This document shows positions 32,519 to 42,723 of a stretch of DNA of 64,000 nucleotides, one piece after another. Each line of letters starts with the position of its first letter. The first letter of the stretch is position 1. The stretch spans positions 62,001-126,000 of the forward strand of contig JAFEMH010004900.1 of NCBI GenBank assembly GCA_022495995.1, given 5' to 3'. Under the pieces are notes generated by a model. That model was not told where the DNA came from, ran no database searches, and saw only the letters and a program-made list of their open reading frames with translations. Made by a program: the position numbers and the translations under genes. This DNA is from Adenophora triphylla var. japonica (Eukaryota > Streptophyta > Magnoliopsida > Asterales > Campanulaceae).

Positions 32519-33232
32519 TGTGAGAGTAAGAATACTGAGTAATATAAGGCTTGGAATGCCTTGAATGTGTGTGTGTTTAGGGTTTTACAGCAATATGGCT
32601 TACAATGTATATTTGGAACTTACCTTGTCCAAGGGGACAAAGTCTTCTATTCATAGGCAATGTGGAGCTGCCCGCTGATGTAAGCCATGAGGTCAGCACT
32701 AAGGGGCACTTTGGTATTTGACCGCATACACGTGTCCGCATCTGATTTGGTCTATCAGGGAGGGAGGACCCTCTGTCAAAAGGGATGTCGCTGATGTGGA
32801 CAGGAGCCGTGTATCCGGCGCGGCGCATTTAATGCCATTGTAGGCACCTGACTGAGCCACATTGAATGCGATGGGAGTGAGCCGGCAACTTGCATGTCAG
32901 AGCCAGTAAGGTAGCTTGCTCAGTAAGGTTTGCCCTTAACTGGAGGCAGGTGAGATAACCGGGAGGCAGGTATGAGCCCGCGGTCAACATCTTGGGCGCG
33001 GTCAAAGGTATTTGACGCGGGTACGGATGGAGCGGTCATACCTCCTGCGGTCACCAAGCCAGCGGTCAGGATCCCTCCGGTCTGGAGTAGGATGATGCGG
33101 AGAGGAGCGCGGTCTTGACCTCAGGGGTCTATCTGTCCGCGGTCTTAACTCCAGCGGTCTAAGGAATGCCACGTCACTGGTTCCTTGGACCAGACCGAGC
33201 GTGGGCCCGGTCCAGCAGGTCCGGGCTCATCA
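32519..33232 (-). repeat. Probable 3' LTR of T3
   Basis: The right edge is supported by GGGCTCATCA followed by GTGGCCCCTAGCTCC; on the minus strand this reads as a purine-rich AGCTAGGGGCCAC tract followed by TGATGAGCCC, the expected polypurine tract and LTR start. The left edge (TGTGAGAG at 32519) is only a candidate. The region contains many CGGTC words. No second LTR is available for comparison. Confidence 0.45.
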
Positions 33233-33631
33233 GTGGCCCCTAGCTCCAAGTGTGATTATTTATGGTCAGAACGAGGAGCTACTAGCTAAGCTCGATTTGC
33301 CCGGATCGCTCCTCGAGCGAGCACCAGTGTTGGTGTTTTTCGTTGGTATTGCTCTGCCTCCCGTGCGTATTGGCACACGTGGGAGGCACGTGGGGAAGAT
33401 TTTAGGCACCTTGAATGCTCTGCCTCCCGGTTCGCAAGTGGGCCCCTTGGCAGATGAAGGGACAGCGCGTGACACGTACGGAGGGTACGTGTCAGCCATC
33501 CAAGGGGTGCAATAAATGCTTAACCGACGGAATTTCGAAATTTCAAACGTTTGGAGACGATTCGTGGTTCGAGGAACGGTTTGGAGGCTAATTAATACGG
33601 GTTAAACGGGTTAACCCGTATTGGTAGGCCT

Positions 33632-33639
33632 TATAAATA
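33632..33639 (+). promoter_or_regulatory. TATA box of the T3 antisense gene
   Basis: TATAAATA on the plus strand, 167 bp before the ATG at 33806, followed by a pyrimidine-rich leader. It lies inside T3 but outside its LTR and points away from it, so it would drive the antisense gene independently of the genomic promoter. Confidence 0.6.
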
Positions 33640-33805
33640 CCAAACCCTTCTTCCCCAAACCCTTTTACCATTTTCAAACCTTCATACTGCCTTAGAGAGA
33701 GAAAATTTGTTGCGTGCTTTGTGCTTTCTTTCCTTCGAATCCTCCCTCGTAAGTGATTTTTGATTTTGTTTCTTCCTCATCTCTTTTTATTTCTTCTGGG
33801 TTTCA

Positions 33806-35353
33806 ATGACTACCCGTGAATTCGGGCCTCGTTGTCCGTTAGAACTAGGGGATGGGAGCACTCCGGATACCTTTGCCGTTTGTAAACGGACAGGGGGGAT
33901 ATTTAGGAAGGTAGCTCATGGCTGGATTAGGTTATCTATGGAGTGCTTCCAATATTTCTGTGAGAAATCCCAATGGGGGCCTTTTGTCCCACCCCGGTTG
34001 TGGGAGGCCAAGAGAAAAATGATTAAAAGGAACGGTGATGTTTTGGTGTTGGGGAATACAAGTAGGTTGAGAAACTTTGTAATGGGGGTTTTGTGCAGGT
34101 TTCCCCGCGAGAGAGATCAGGCTTTGAACGCCGTAGAACTAGTGAGGAGAGCGATTCGCGTCCTCGAAGTAATAGTTGACTGGGAGAAAGTTGAGCTGAT
34201 GGATCCCAACCAAACCAATGAGAGGCGGGCACAGGGCTCCGAGGATCTGAGTGATCCCTTGGATGTTCTCCCCTTGAGGACTGTTTTCCCCGATGTTGTG
34301 CCCGGGGCCCCTGGTGTGCCTATGGTAGAATTGAGTAGCAGTGAAGAGCTGGACCCTCTAAATTTTGAGGTGACTGGAGGCGGGGAGAGTGAACCTGAGG
34401 TGGCCCCTGCCCGTGGTTCATCCACCGGTCTCTTTGGCACGACGAGCACGAAGACCGAGGATGATGACCGCGATCAAGGAGACCGGATGGCTGCGGGCAC
34501 CTCTAGGAAGGCAACAGAAATTGTTGACGCCTTCGAGGAGGATTCCGAGGAGGAGGTCCCTGCCCGAGGTAGAGGCAAAAGACCTGCCGTTGAGGCCAAT
34601 CCTAGCCGAGGCCGTAGGAGAAGAACCGAGGAGGTGGCTACTACAGATTGGGAGGAGGAGATATACACCCTCTACAATGTTGACCCCAAGCAATTCCGTG
34701 TCCGCACTCTTGGCCACGTTCAGATAAAGGATAAGGACAAGCTGCAGCCAGAGACTGTAGCAGACGTCCGCGAGGACAATAGGGCCTGTGTTTTCTATGG
34801 GGCCCAGTTCGAGAATGGCCTGAGGCTTCCCCTCGATCCTTTTATCTACTTCTTCCTTGAGTTCAATAGATGCCTCCCCATGCACCTGACTCCAAATGTT
34901 GTTAGGGCCCTGGTCTCCTTTATAACCGTCTGCAGGGTCTTGGGCTACGAACCCACCCTTTCTGGGCTTTATGCCTATTACCAGAACCAAATCAGCAATG
35001 GCAACCTGAGCTTGAAGGCTAAGAACTACTCTGCCCGGACCTTCTCTCCTCCCTCGAACAAATTTGACCAATGGAACCAGAAGGATATTTTGGTCATAGA
35101 GTCTAGGTTTGGCTGGGCCTTCTCTAAACCCTTAAGTCCTGTCCCGATGAAGGTGACCGCTTCTGCCTATCCTGACCCATCTTTATCCGAGGATCTGCGA
35201 ATTGCCTTGGAGACCCATCTGGCCAAGCACATAACCAATGAGGTGGAGCCCGTATATGACGTGGGCGCCATTGTTGAGTTTGAGCCCTTGCTAACTACTC
35301 AGGGGTGGCTCCTCGAAGGGAGGGCAGCCCCTATGCCCCTAGGGTGGAGATAG
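33806..35353 (+). CDS. T3 antisense gene, first exon, putative gypsy-type transposon protein (PF04195-like)
   Basis: An open frame of 515 codons on the strand opposite T3 pol. Residues 1-120 hold a small globular region (GIFRKVAHGWIRLSMECFQYF). Residues 150-290 are acidic and arginine-rich, with a basic stretch SRGRRRRTEE. Residues 330-445 match the plant putative gypsy-type transposon domain: FYGAQFENGLRLPLDPFIYFF, LTPNVVRALVSFITVCRVLGYEP and NYSARTFSPPSNKFDQWNQKDILVIE. The frame seems to shift near 35320, since another frame then continues with EFYQFEANCKTCMLGAE. The ATG is preceded by a TATA box and a leader. Its function is unknown; related proteins occur as extra ORFs of plant gypsy elements. 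Transcripts would be antisense to the T3 genomic RNA. Confidence 0.75.
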   Translation: MTTREFGPRCPLELGDGSTPDTFAVCKRTGGIFRKVAHGWIRLSMECFQYFCEKSQWGPFVPPRLWEAKRKMIKRNGDVLVLGNTSRLRNFVMGVLCRFPRERDQALNAVELVRRAIRVLEVIVDWEKVELMDPNQTNERRAQGSEDLSDPLDVLPLRTVFPDVVPGAPGVPMVELSSSEELDPLNFEVTGGGESEPEVAPARGSSTGLFGTTSTKTEDDDRDQGDRMAAGTSRKATEIVDAFEEDSEEEVPARGRGKRPAVEANPSRGRRRRTEEVATTDWEEEIYTLYNVDPKQFRVRTLGHVQIKDKDKLQPETVADVREDNRACVFYGAQFENGLRLPLDPFIYFFLEFNRCLPMHLTPNVVRALVSFITVCRVLGYEPTLSGLYAYYQNQISNGNLSLKAKNYSARTFSPPSNKFDQWNQKDILVIESRFGWAFSKPLSPVPMKVTASAYPDPSLSEDLRIALETHLAKHITNEVEPVYDVGAIVEFEPLLTTQGWLLEGRAAPMPLGWR

Positions 35354-35548
35354 GGCCCCAGCCTCGTGACCCTGATTGGAGGGTGCACGAATTTTACCAA
35401 TTTGAGGCCAACTGTAAAACTTGTATGCTGGGTGCTGAATGCGAGCCTCCAGAACAAATTGGTCTCTATTCTGCTCCTTAAGAAAGCTGCTTATTTTGTC
35501 TTGCTTTTGCTTTTTCGAACTGCTTTTAACCCATTCTCTTTCTTTCAG

Positions 35549-37311
35549 AGTAGACCCCGAGGAGTATAACTTTTGATGTCCCCCCTGAGCGCTAAAGAGC
35601 TGAAGGCCCGAAATATGCGGGCACAAAAGAATGATGCTGTAAAGAGGCAAGCTATCTTGGGTGCGGCCCCGGGCAAGGATGCCGCACTGCCCGTGGCAAA
35701 CAAAAAGACTGGCTCCTCCTTGGCCGGCCCCTAAGTGATTCTCACCACTAAGGATCTGCCTCCACCCCCCAGGGTCCCCCTCCTGCCGGTGCCATCCGAA
35801 GCACCCGTTCTCCTGGCCGCACAATTGCCTCAGGCCACAATCAGGAGCAGTCCAAGAAGAGGACTGAGAGGGATGCTGATTTGGGGCACAAAGAGAGGGC
35901 CTCCAAGTCCCAGAAAGGTGGGGAGGCAAAAACTCGTGCTTCCACTACTTCCGCAGCGATTTCTTCCACTGCTCCCCTCGAAGGGAGGATAATCTGCTCC
36001 ACTTCCTACCCAGTGGCCTCCCTTAGCACTCGCGAGGAGACACTGGCTGTTAGGAAGAGACTGTCAGAGGTGCCCGCTATCACAGGGGTTGACATTTACA
36101 CCAGGACGGCGAATAATTCCGCTGCGGGGATTGGCCTCTTGAACCGGCTCTACTCCCCAGACTTCTACAAAAACGTAGTTGCGAAGGAGAATCCACCTGC
36201 CCTGATGGGGGATATTGGCCTTGCCTTTACTGGGTTTAGACCTGTCCGCCTTTTTTATCTCCCTATTTTGAATTCCTGATCTTGTTCTAACTTTTGATCT
36301 CCCTCTTCGCAGGCGGGCAATAAAGTTATGAGGCTGCGGGAATGCTGCGATAGTCTGTCCGCTGAACTTGACGGGCAGACCAAAATTTTGGCGGACAAGC
36401 TCCGCGAGCTGGCCCAGGTGGAGGAGAAGGTGAACTCCTTATCCGCCACTCTTGATGAGAGGGATGCCACCCTCACTGATAAGGAGGCAGACCTGAAATG
36501 TTTCTCCGACCGGCTGACCAAGGTTGAGAAGAAGCTGGAGAAGGCCTGGGGGAGCGGGATGAGCTCCGCGGGCACAAGACCGCTCTGGAACAAAGGTGTG
36601 CCGAGCTCTCCGAGAGGCTGGAGGCTTCCAAGTCCACCATTTTGACTTTGGAGGCCAAGGTAGACGAGCTCTCCGACCAACTGATCCCCTTAAGGCAGTT
36701 TGAGTTGGAGAGGGAGTCTGTACTGCTCGCTTCCCGCAAGAAGGCAGTGGAGGCCTTCAAGAACTTCGAGGAGTATAAGGACCTCCTTGCCGCTGAGGGC
36801 TTGGCCCAGTACGAGGCCGGTTGCCGTTCTTACACGAGATTCGGAATTTTTCTTTGCTACGGGCAAGTTCTCCGCTCAGTAGTTGGCCTTGATAGGCTCA
36901 CTGGTTGCTACTGACGCGGTGTGCCTGCCCGGTCATGCACTAGTCCCTCTGTCTGAGAATGAGGTCAAAAGTTTGGAGCTGGTAGAAGCAGCTTCCTTGC
37001 CCCCTGTGGCCGAGGTTACTGCCACTGCTCTTATTGGCGAAGTGGATGCCCTGAGATTCGGGGATGAGGAGTTATCCTACGAGGACGTCGTTGCTCGCGT
37101 TCTCCCTAATGGGCCGGCAATTGGTGATCTTTTTCCTGCGCGGGCTTCTCCTATTCCCCTCTCTACGGGTCCCAACATTCCTCCGGTCATCACTGACTTG
37201 ACCATATCCACTAGCCTTCCCTCTCCAACTCCGGCCTCCGAAGCGGCCACGGATGGTGCGGCCACAGATATGGTCACTGATGCTCCCAAGGACCCAGCTC
37301 CTTTAGCTTAG
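35549..37311 (+). pseudogene. T3 antisense gene, downstream exons with coiled coil
   Basis: A T-rich tract ending in TTTCAG (AG at 35547-35548) opens an exon with VDPEEYNF and then a lysine/alanine-rich stretch. The frame 35881-36233 (STREETLAVRKRLSEVPAI ... LYSPDFYKNVV) ends at a GT at 36234. An acceptor TTCGCAG (36311-36312) precedes the next exon. That exon is a long heptad-patterned coiled coil (LRELAQVEEKVNSLSATLDE) continuing, after a frameshift near 36540, to about 36800 (FELERESVLLASRKKAVEAF). The C-terminus (36883-37311) is acidic and proline/threonine-rich. Introns in plus orientation support plus-strand transcription. The layout resembles other plant gypsy-type transposon proteins. 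Confidence 0.6.
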
Positions 37312-37679
37312 GGTTTTTATTTTCCTCTTTTTGTAATAGATTGATCGGACTTTGTAATCATTTTTATCTATAAAATAGAGGTATTTTTCTTAATTGCTTT
37401 CTTAATTGTTCTCTTAATTGCTTGTCCTTTTAGGCTGTTTTGAGTTCTGGCAATACTTAAGTACCTTGGTACTTGCATTCTTGCTTTTACTTTTTTCAGC
37501 ATTTTTGACTTATAACAATTAAATTTTATACTCTCTTCCGCGGTCAAAGGCTTAGTAGGCCTTCTGCCCGCATTTTTGAGTTTTCCTAACTCTGTATTCA
37601 AAATCTCTTGGATTTTTTGTGAGAGTCGACCCTATTTCACTTTGTGACCGCGTTTGTTTGGCCTTGTGGCAAACTTTGA

Positions 37680-38290
37680 GGCCTTAACCCCGTTTGTCTA
37701 TTTGGCTTTGTTAAACTCTTTTGATCACTCCCATCCATTTACACTTATGTTCCGACCTTGCGAGCCGTGGTGTAAGTCAAAAGCAGCCAAGGCAAGCTAC
37801 CTTCATAGGGCATGTAGAGTGTGGCCGTGAGGCGATAGTCTACGCAACAGTAGGTAGGAGCATATTTAGCATATTGGCCCTTTAACCTACCGGCATCTGT
37901 ATCCACGATTGGTGGTTCACGCGTTTTGACCCTTATTCAAAACTTCTTGAGTTTTTTGTGAGGGTCTTGTGGTGATCATGTAAGCGGGCTCATATGTTGG
38001 CCTTTGTCACATACAAGCATGCGAGTAACGGACCTAAAAAAGGCCTTCGCGCATTTAGTGGGTCCGGGCATTGGCCTTTGTCCCCACTTGCATCTATATC
38101 CACCTTTTCTTGGTGGTATCACACGGGCAGGACAGTGTGTTGTGTCCGCGATCGAGTACGGGTGTAATGGCCTTTGTACACATATAGGCATGCGGATCTT
38201 AATGGATCTTTGCGCATCAGTAGGTAGGGTCTCATATGTTGGCCCTAGAACCTACTGGCATCCGCTTGCGGGCATCCACCTCAGCTTTTG
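37680..38290 (+). repeat. Irregular tandem repeat in T3 between antisense gene and integrase
   Basis: Diverged units containing TTGGCC(T/C)TTTG and GGCATNNG recur near 37878, 37996, 38071, 38168 and 38240, with ACCTACTGGCAT-like endings. No open frame is conserved. Confidence 0.6.
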
Positions 38291-38393
38291 AGGCTGGTGG
38301 GGATAGTGCTACAACAATTTTGCACAAAAATTTGGTGGTAATTACATATTTATTCATATAGTACCCCTATACTCCCTCAAAAATTACAAAGAT

Positions 38394-39550
38394 TTAAAAG
38401 AAATACTTCCTAAGGTGATCGTTATTCCGAGCGTGCTTGAGCTCTTTTCCTTCCTTTGTCCGCAACATGTAGGTGCCCTCCTTGATTATTTGGGTTACCT
38501 CATATGGACCTTCCCATTTCGGGGAGAGTTTGTTGAAACCAGGTTGGGTCCCTTGGACCTCCACATTTCTGAGTACCCAATCTCCAACTAAAAAACTTCT
38601 CCTATTCACTCTTTTATCGTGGTGCTTCTTCACCTTTTGCTTGTAGTTCACCATTTTTTCATTTGCCTGCATTCTCCTTTCTTCGAGATCGTCCAGGTCA
38701 CACCTTCTGTTTGCCTCATTTTGAGACTCCTCGAAGTACGTAACACTTTATGAGGGTAGGGCAACCTCAACTAGAGCCATTGCCTCTGACCCATACATGA
38801 GCGAGAAAGGAGTTTCTCCTGTTGAATTTCTGATTGTTGTGCGGACAACCCACAATGCGGTCTGGAGCTCGTCCAACCATCGTCCTCCTCGTCCCTCCAA
38901 ATTTTTCTTTAGGGTGGTCAGAACTAGCTTGTTCGCGGCCTCAGCTTGGCCGTTCCCCTGGGGATATGCAACTGCGGACTGGCGATGTTGTACCTTCATT
39001 CTCACACATTCAACAGTGAATTTTGCAGAGAACTGAGTGCCATTGTCCGAAATTATTGCCCGCGGGACCCCAAATTGGCAATAGATGTGATCGTGGACAA
39101 AATTGATAGTATTCTCCTCGGAGATAGTGGCTAAGCCCTTTGCTTCCGTCCACTTGGTAAAATAATCCACGGCCACAACGGCATACTTAATGCTTCCTCG
39201 AGCAGTTAGGAATGGTCCAATGAGATCAATCCCCCACGTATCAAACGGCCACGATGGTACAACCAAAGTCTGCTCTGTTGATGGTAGTCTAGGGATGTCC
39301 GCGAATCGCTGGCACTTATCACACTTTCTTACGTACTCCTGCGCATCTCTTCTCATTGTAGGCAATAAAATCCCTGGAATTTAATTTTGTCTAAGAGGGT
39401 GCGAGCACCGGGATGCCCGCCACAAACTCCTTCATGAACCTCATAGAGTAAGTTGGTGGTCATGTGAGTTTTGACACATCTTAGTAAAGGCTTGGTGAAT
39501 GATCGCCGAAAGAGTACTCCATCCTGAATGTACGCTCGCCCGCGAAATTT
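38394..39550 (-). CDS. T3 integrase, near-complete
   Basis: Starts at the right edge within the zinc domain (YIQDGVLFRRSF, HEGVCGGHPGARTL). After an in-frame break near 39366 it continues in the frame 39365-38748: CDKCQ, the core with WGIDLIGPF, ISDNGTQF and GNGQAEAANKL (the three catalytic acids present), then SLMYGSEAM. After a stop near 38748 the frame 38672-38394 gives the C-terminal domain (VLRNVEVQGTQPGFNKLSPKWEGPYEV). It would integrate cDNA. RNase H and RT are absent because T4 is joined at 39551. Confidence 0.85.
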
Positions 39551-39905
39551 TGTTTTCCAATGATGAAAAGGAAAAAGAAAAGGAGTCGCCGCGCCATGCT
39601 TTAGAGGTGCACTTTGAAAAACCTTTTAAGAGAGAAAATGGGTCCGGGGGTCAGATTACGTGTTGGGAAGAACCGAGAGTTCACCCAACACGCCTCGTCC
39701 GTAGACGAGTCTTTCTAATTAAACATCCAATTAAACCATAAGTGTGTGCAAGCATTGATAATGAACAAATGTAGTAAACGTGCATTTTATTGATATGAAC
39801 TTGGAAACTACAACTTGTGAGCCAATTATTCAGGGAGGCCACATCCCTTATACAACAGATTACTACAGGTTACAAGGGGAAATGATATCTGCAAATGGTC
39901 ATAGA

Positions 39906-39986
39906 GTGTCGCGTGACACATGATGTGCTTGGTCAGATGTGTCGCGTGACACAGGATCCAACCAGTCACAGTGATTCGCGTGACAC
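39906..39986 (-). promoter_or_regulatory. 33-bp-spaced TGTCGCGTGACA boxes in T4 LTR
   Basis: GTGTCGCGTGACAC at 39906-39919 and 39939-39952, and a third variant TTCGCGTGACAC at 39975-39986. Spacing is 33 and about 34 bp. The core is the reverse complement of the copia LTR box. Confidence 0.6.
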
Positions 39987-40631
39987 ACAGTATCCATCTG
40001 CAGATACCTACAGATTTGAATTCAGCAACACCAAAAACCAACACAGATCTAATTGATCAACTGGATTAGCTTTGAAATACACAAACAATAACAATTCAAC
40101 CCAGGGAGTGTGGATATGGATAGATCCACACCCCCTTGGGGTCTAAACACCAAATTCCACAATGATTAAGCAATGAACAATCAATTATACAGCACAACCA
40201 AGTTAAACAGAGAGATTGCGATTGGGATTCAGTAATCTAGACGGATAGAGTCTGATTACTGAATCCAAGGGAGAGAAAACAATAGAATTATAGAAGAAAA
40301 AGGTAGAAGAGAGAGGGAAAATGGGATTAAGGATGTTACCCTTGTTGCTTCCACGAATTCTGTATCAAGTTAGATACAGAACCCTTCTACAACAGCTTCT
40401 GGTCTTGGGGAGCTTGGTAGGATCAGTTGAGGGGAGATCTAAGGTTTGGTAGAGAGAATTGGGTTAGATTGGAAGGGATTATAGAGGAATTGGGAGGAGA
40501 GAGAGAGGGGTATGTGTTTCTGGTGTGTATGTGTTACGTTGCAATTTCTGCAGAGTAACAGTATGTCAAGTTGGGATCCATTTCTAAAAGGGGAAGGGTC
40601 TTATTTATAGGCTGTAGTTAGTGGTCACCTT

Positions 40632-40686
40632 GTGTCGCACGACCTTCTGCATCCACTTTCCAGGCCTCGACTTGTCGCGTGACACA
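40632..40686 (-). promoter_or_regulatory. T4 LTR promoter-proximal TGTCGCGTGACA boxes
   Basis: GTGTCGCACGAC at 40632-40643 and TTGTCGCGTGACAC at 40673-40686, upstream of the minus-strand TATA box at 40611-40620. Confidence 0.55.
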
Positions 40687-41089
40687 AGGTGTCACAACTG
40701 CTTTTGGCGCCAAAACCAGTTTCTGGAACATTCAGGGAAAATACCCAAAAAGTCCAAAAAGGTTTTATTCCCTGGAGGTCCATTGGCATGAGCAAAGTAC
40801 CAAAAGGTACTTCCTTCGCGGGAAACTTATGAAATGTTTCCGAAAGTCTCGGGATAGGCCGGGAAATTACCAAAACGCCCCTTAATGCAATTTTATCATA
40901 TTAAAATGCACCTAAAAGGGTCGCGAATTGGATTGGCGTACTTACAGAGCCCCTCGGCAACTTCACTTTTGGAAGAAGTGAGGTTGTCGATAAAATAAGA
41001 CCCAATCCCAATTAGCGGCAAGGGATAAGGCAGAGGGCTAAACGATGATCTGGGGAAATCGGATGGCTGGACCTTTGAAGAAAGGATTC

Positions 41090-41125
41090 CTACGTATCCC
41101 TGGAGGGAATCAAGCCAAATCGTAG
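41090..41125. promoter_or_regulatory. CTACG/CGTAG stem-loop, T4 near LTR
   Basis: CTACG (41090-41094) pairs with CGTAG (41121-41125). The inner stem TCCC/GGGA has loop TGGA. The equivalent T5 site has the same stem with a different loop. Confidence 0.55.
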
Positions 41126-41199
41126 TTCGGAAACAAAACTGACACCAAGCAAGAAAGAGTAGAGATGTGTCTTCATACCTTTGTTGTGCTTACCTGTGG

Positions 41200-41815
41200 C
41201 TACCTGAGGGGTTGGTGCTACTGCGGGTGGCGAGTAGCTGCCGTTGGTGCAAGGTTGTAGCTGCCGGAGGGTCTCATGCTGCAACTGGTTGTGGCGAGTA
41301 GCTGTCGGAGGGTCTCATGCTATTGCTGTTGAAAGGTTGTAGCTGCAAGAGGGTCTCATGCTACAACTGGTCTTCGTGGATGCCGGAGGGACTCATACCA
41401 CTTGGTGTTGGTGCAGGGTAGCTGCCGGAGGGTCTCACGCTACTGCTGCTGGTCTTCGTGGATGCCGGAGGGACTCATACCACTTGGTGTTGGTACAGGG
41501 TAGCTGCCGGAGGGTCTCATGCTACTGCTGCTGGTCTTCGTGGATGCCGGAGGGACTCATACCACAGGGTGTTGGTGCAGGGTAGCCGTCGTAGGGTCTC
41601 ACGCTACTGTCGCTTCTTCGTGGATGCTGGAGGGACTCATACCACTGGGTGTTGGTGCAGGGTAGCTGCCGAAGGGTCTGACGCTACTGCCGCTTCTTCG
41701 TGGATGCCGGAGGGACTCATACCACTGGGTGTTGGTGCAGGGTAGCTGCCGGAGGGTCTCACGCTACTGATGCTTCTGCTGGGGATAAGTGTAGCTGCCG
41801 GGGGGCTCATGCTAC
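41200..41815 (+). repeat. T4 80-82-bp tandem array (dimeric)
   Basis: The unit start TGCCGGAGGGACTCATACC recurs at 41381, 41463, 41545, 41625 and 41705 (spacing 82, 82, 80, 80). Each unit consists of two related halves, one with GAGGGTCTCATGCTACTG and one with GAGGGACTCATACCAC. More diverged units extend left to 41200. Long plus-strand frames here are translations of the repeat. Confidence 0.9.
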
Positions 41816-41904
41816 TGTTTCTGTTGGTAATTTACTGGTTTTGCCGAATGCTAGACGGTCTTTGTTGACAGTTGACTTTTGTATCCTGAGCTTTGCTTGG
41901 TAAG

Positions 41905-42112
41905 CCGGGGACTTTGCTTGCTGGGGAGCGGGCTTTTGTTTGTGCTTTGGCGGCGAGGCCATTGCTCTTGGTAGGACGGGAACTTTGCTTGCTAGGGAGC
42001 GGGTTCTTGTTGGTGCTTTGGAGGCCACTGATCTCGGTATGACTGGAACTTTGCTTGCTAGGGAGCGAGTTCTTGTTGGTGCTTTGGCGACCACTGATCT
42101 TGGTACGCACTG
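41905..42112 (+). repeat. T4 66-71-bp tandem repeat, three copies
   Basis: ACTTTGCTTGCT(A/G)GGGAGCG recurs at 41911, 41982 and 42048. Confidence 0.85.
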
Positions 42113-42723
42113 CTGGGGAGACTAAAATAGACACGGATTCTTTGTCTCGATTTTGACTGAGGGTCAGTCTTCAAGGGTTGACGGGGCTCAGTTGATCATT
42201 GTACCTGCGGGGGAAATAACACTCCAAGCGCTACATCTAACTATGCTATCTCGTTAGCAAATATTAAACTATGTTAGCTTGTTTGCACGAGTCTGTCTGT
42301 TCTGGGAAAGAAATGCGATCATTGTATTAAAAGGTCGGCTTTGTCGGGTTTGTACATGAGATATTGGAACTGTCTTGGGTAAATGTGTATAGTGATACAT
42401 ATAGTAGGGGTCCTCTCCCGTGCATTTTCATAGGAATGTATGCGAGGATTGGAGGTGTATTACAGCGACGGCGAGTCGGAAAGTGCTCTGGTTAGGTGCT
42501 GTAAGCCTTTCCATATTGTCTGATATCAACCAAAATGTGTCGCCCGACATGCCATGTCTGCTTGGCATGTTGTGTCGCACGACTGGTGAAGCTCGTAACA
42601 GGTCCCCTTTTAAAATTAGTTCAGGCTTCATTGTAAACACTGCCCTTTCAGTAGAAGAAAACCAGCAGCCCCAACTTGACAGACAAGCGAATTCTTTGGC
42701 CAAGACTGATACTTTCAACTGCA
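42113..42723. other. T4 region upstream of the antisense gene
   Basis: No gene. It holds GTGTCGCCCGACAT (42537-42550) and GTGTCGCACGACT (42572-42584), 35 bp apart and about 150-190 bp before the antisense gene start. A TATA box for that gene is not clear. Confidence 0.45.

Larger units (their letters stand above)
32519..39550 (-). mobile_element. T3: Tat-type Ty3/gypsy element with PF04195-like antisense gene
   Basis: The minus strand carries integrase (39550-38394). To its left lie a tandem-repeat region (about 37690-38290), a plus-strand multi-exon gene (33806-37311) and a probable 3' LTR (about 32519-33232). Everything upstream of the integrase zinc domain is missing because T4 starts at 39551. 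The left edge is approximate. Confidence 0.75.
39551..40946 (-). repeat. T4 3' LTR
   Basis: Right edge: TACTTACA followed by GAGCCCCTCGGC; on the minus strand this is the purine-rich GCCGAGGGGCTC and then TGTAAGTA, a typical polypurine tract and LTR start. A minus-strand TATA box (CTATAAATAA, 40620-40611) lies inside. Two TGTCGC(G/A)(T/C)GAC boxes sit 13-67 bp upstream of it (40632, 40672), and three more lie downstream at 39906, 39939 and 39972. The left TG at 39551 is the best candidate. It is colinear in part with the T5 LTR (both carry GAGTCGCC and GACGAGTCTTTCTA). Confidence 0.7.

Noticed and set aside
39906..39986. CGCG-box (CAMTA) or ABRE binding sites
   Set aside because: The boxes contain CGCG, but the flanking bases do not fit the strict VCGCGB or VCGTGB consensus, so no factor is assigned.
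41358..41903. Plus-strand frames with repeated CRVAAGGSHATAA-type peptides
   Set aside because: Translation of the T4 80-bp tandem array.
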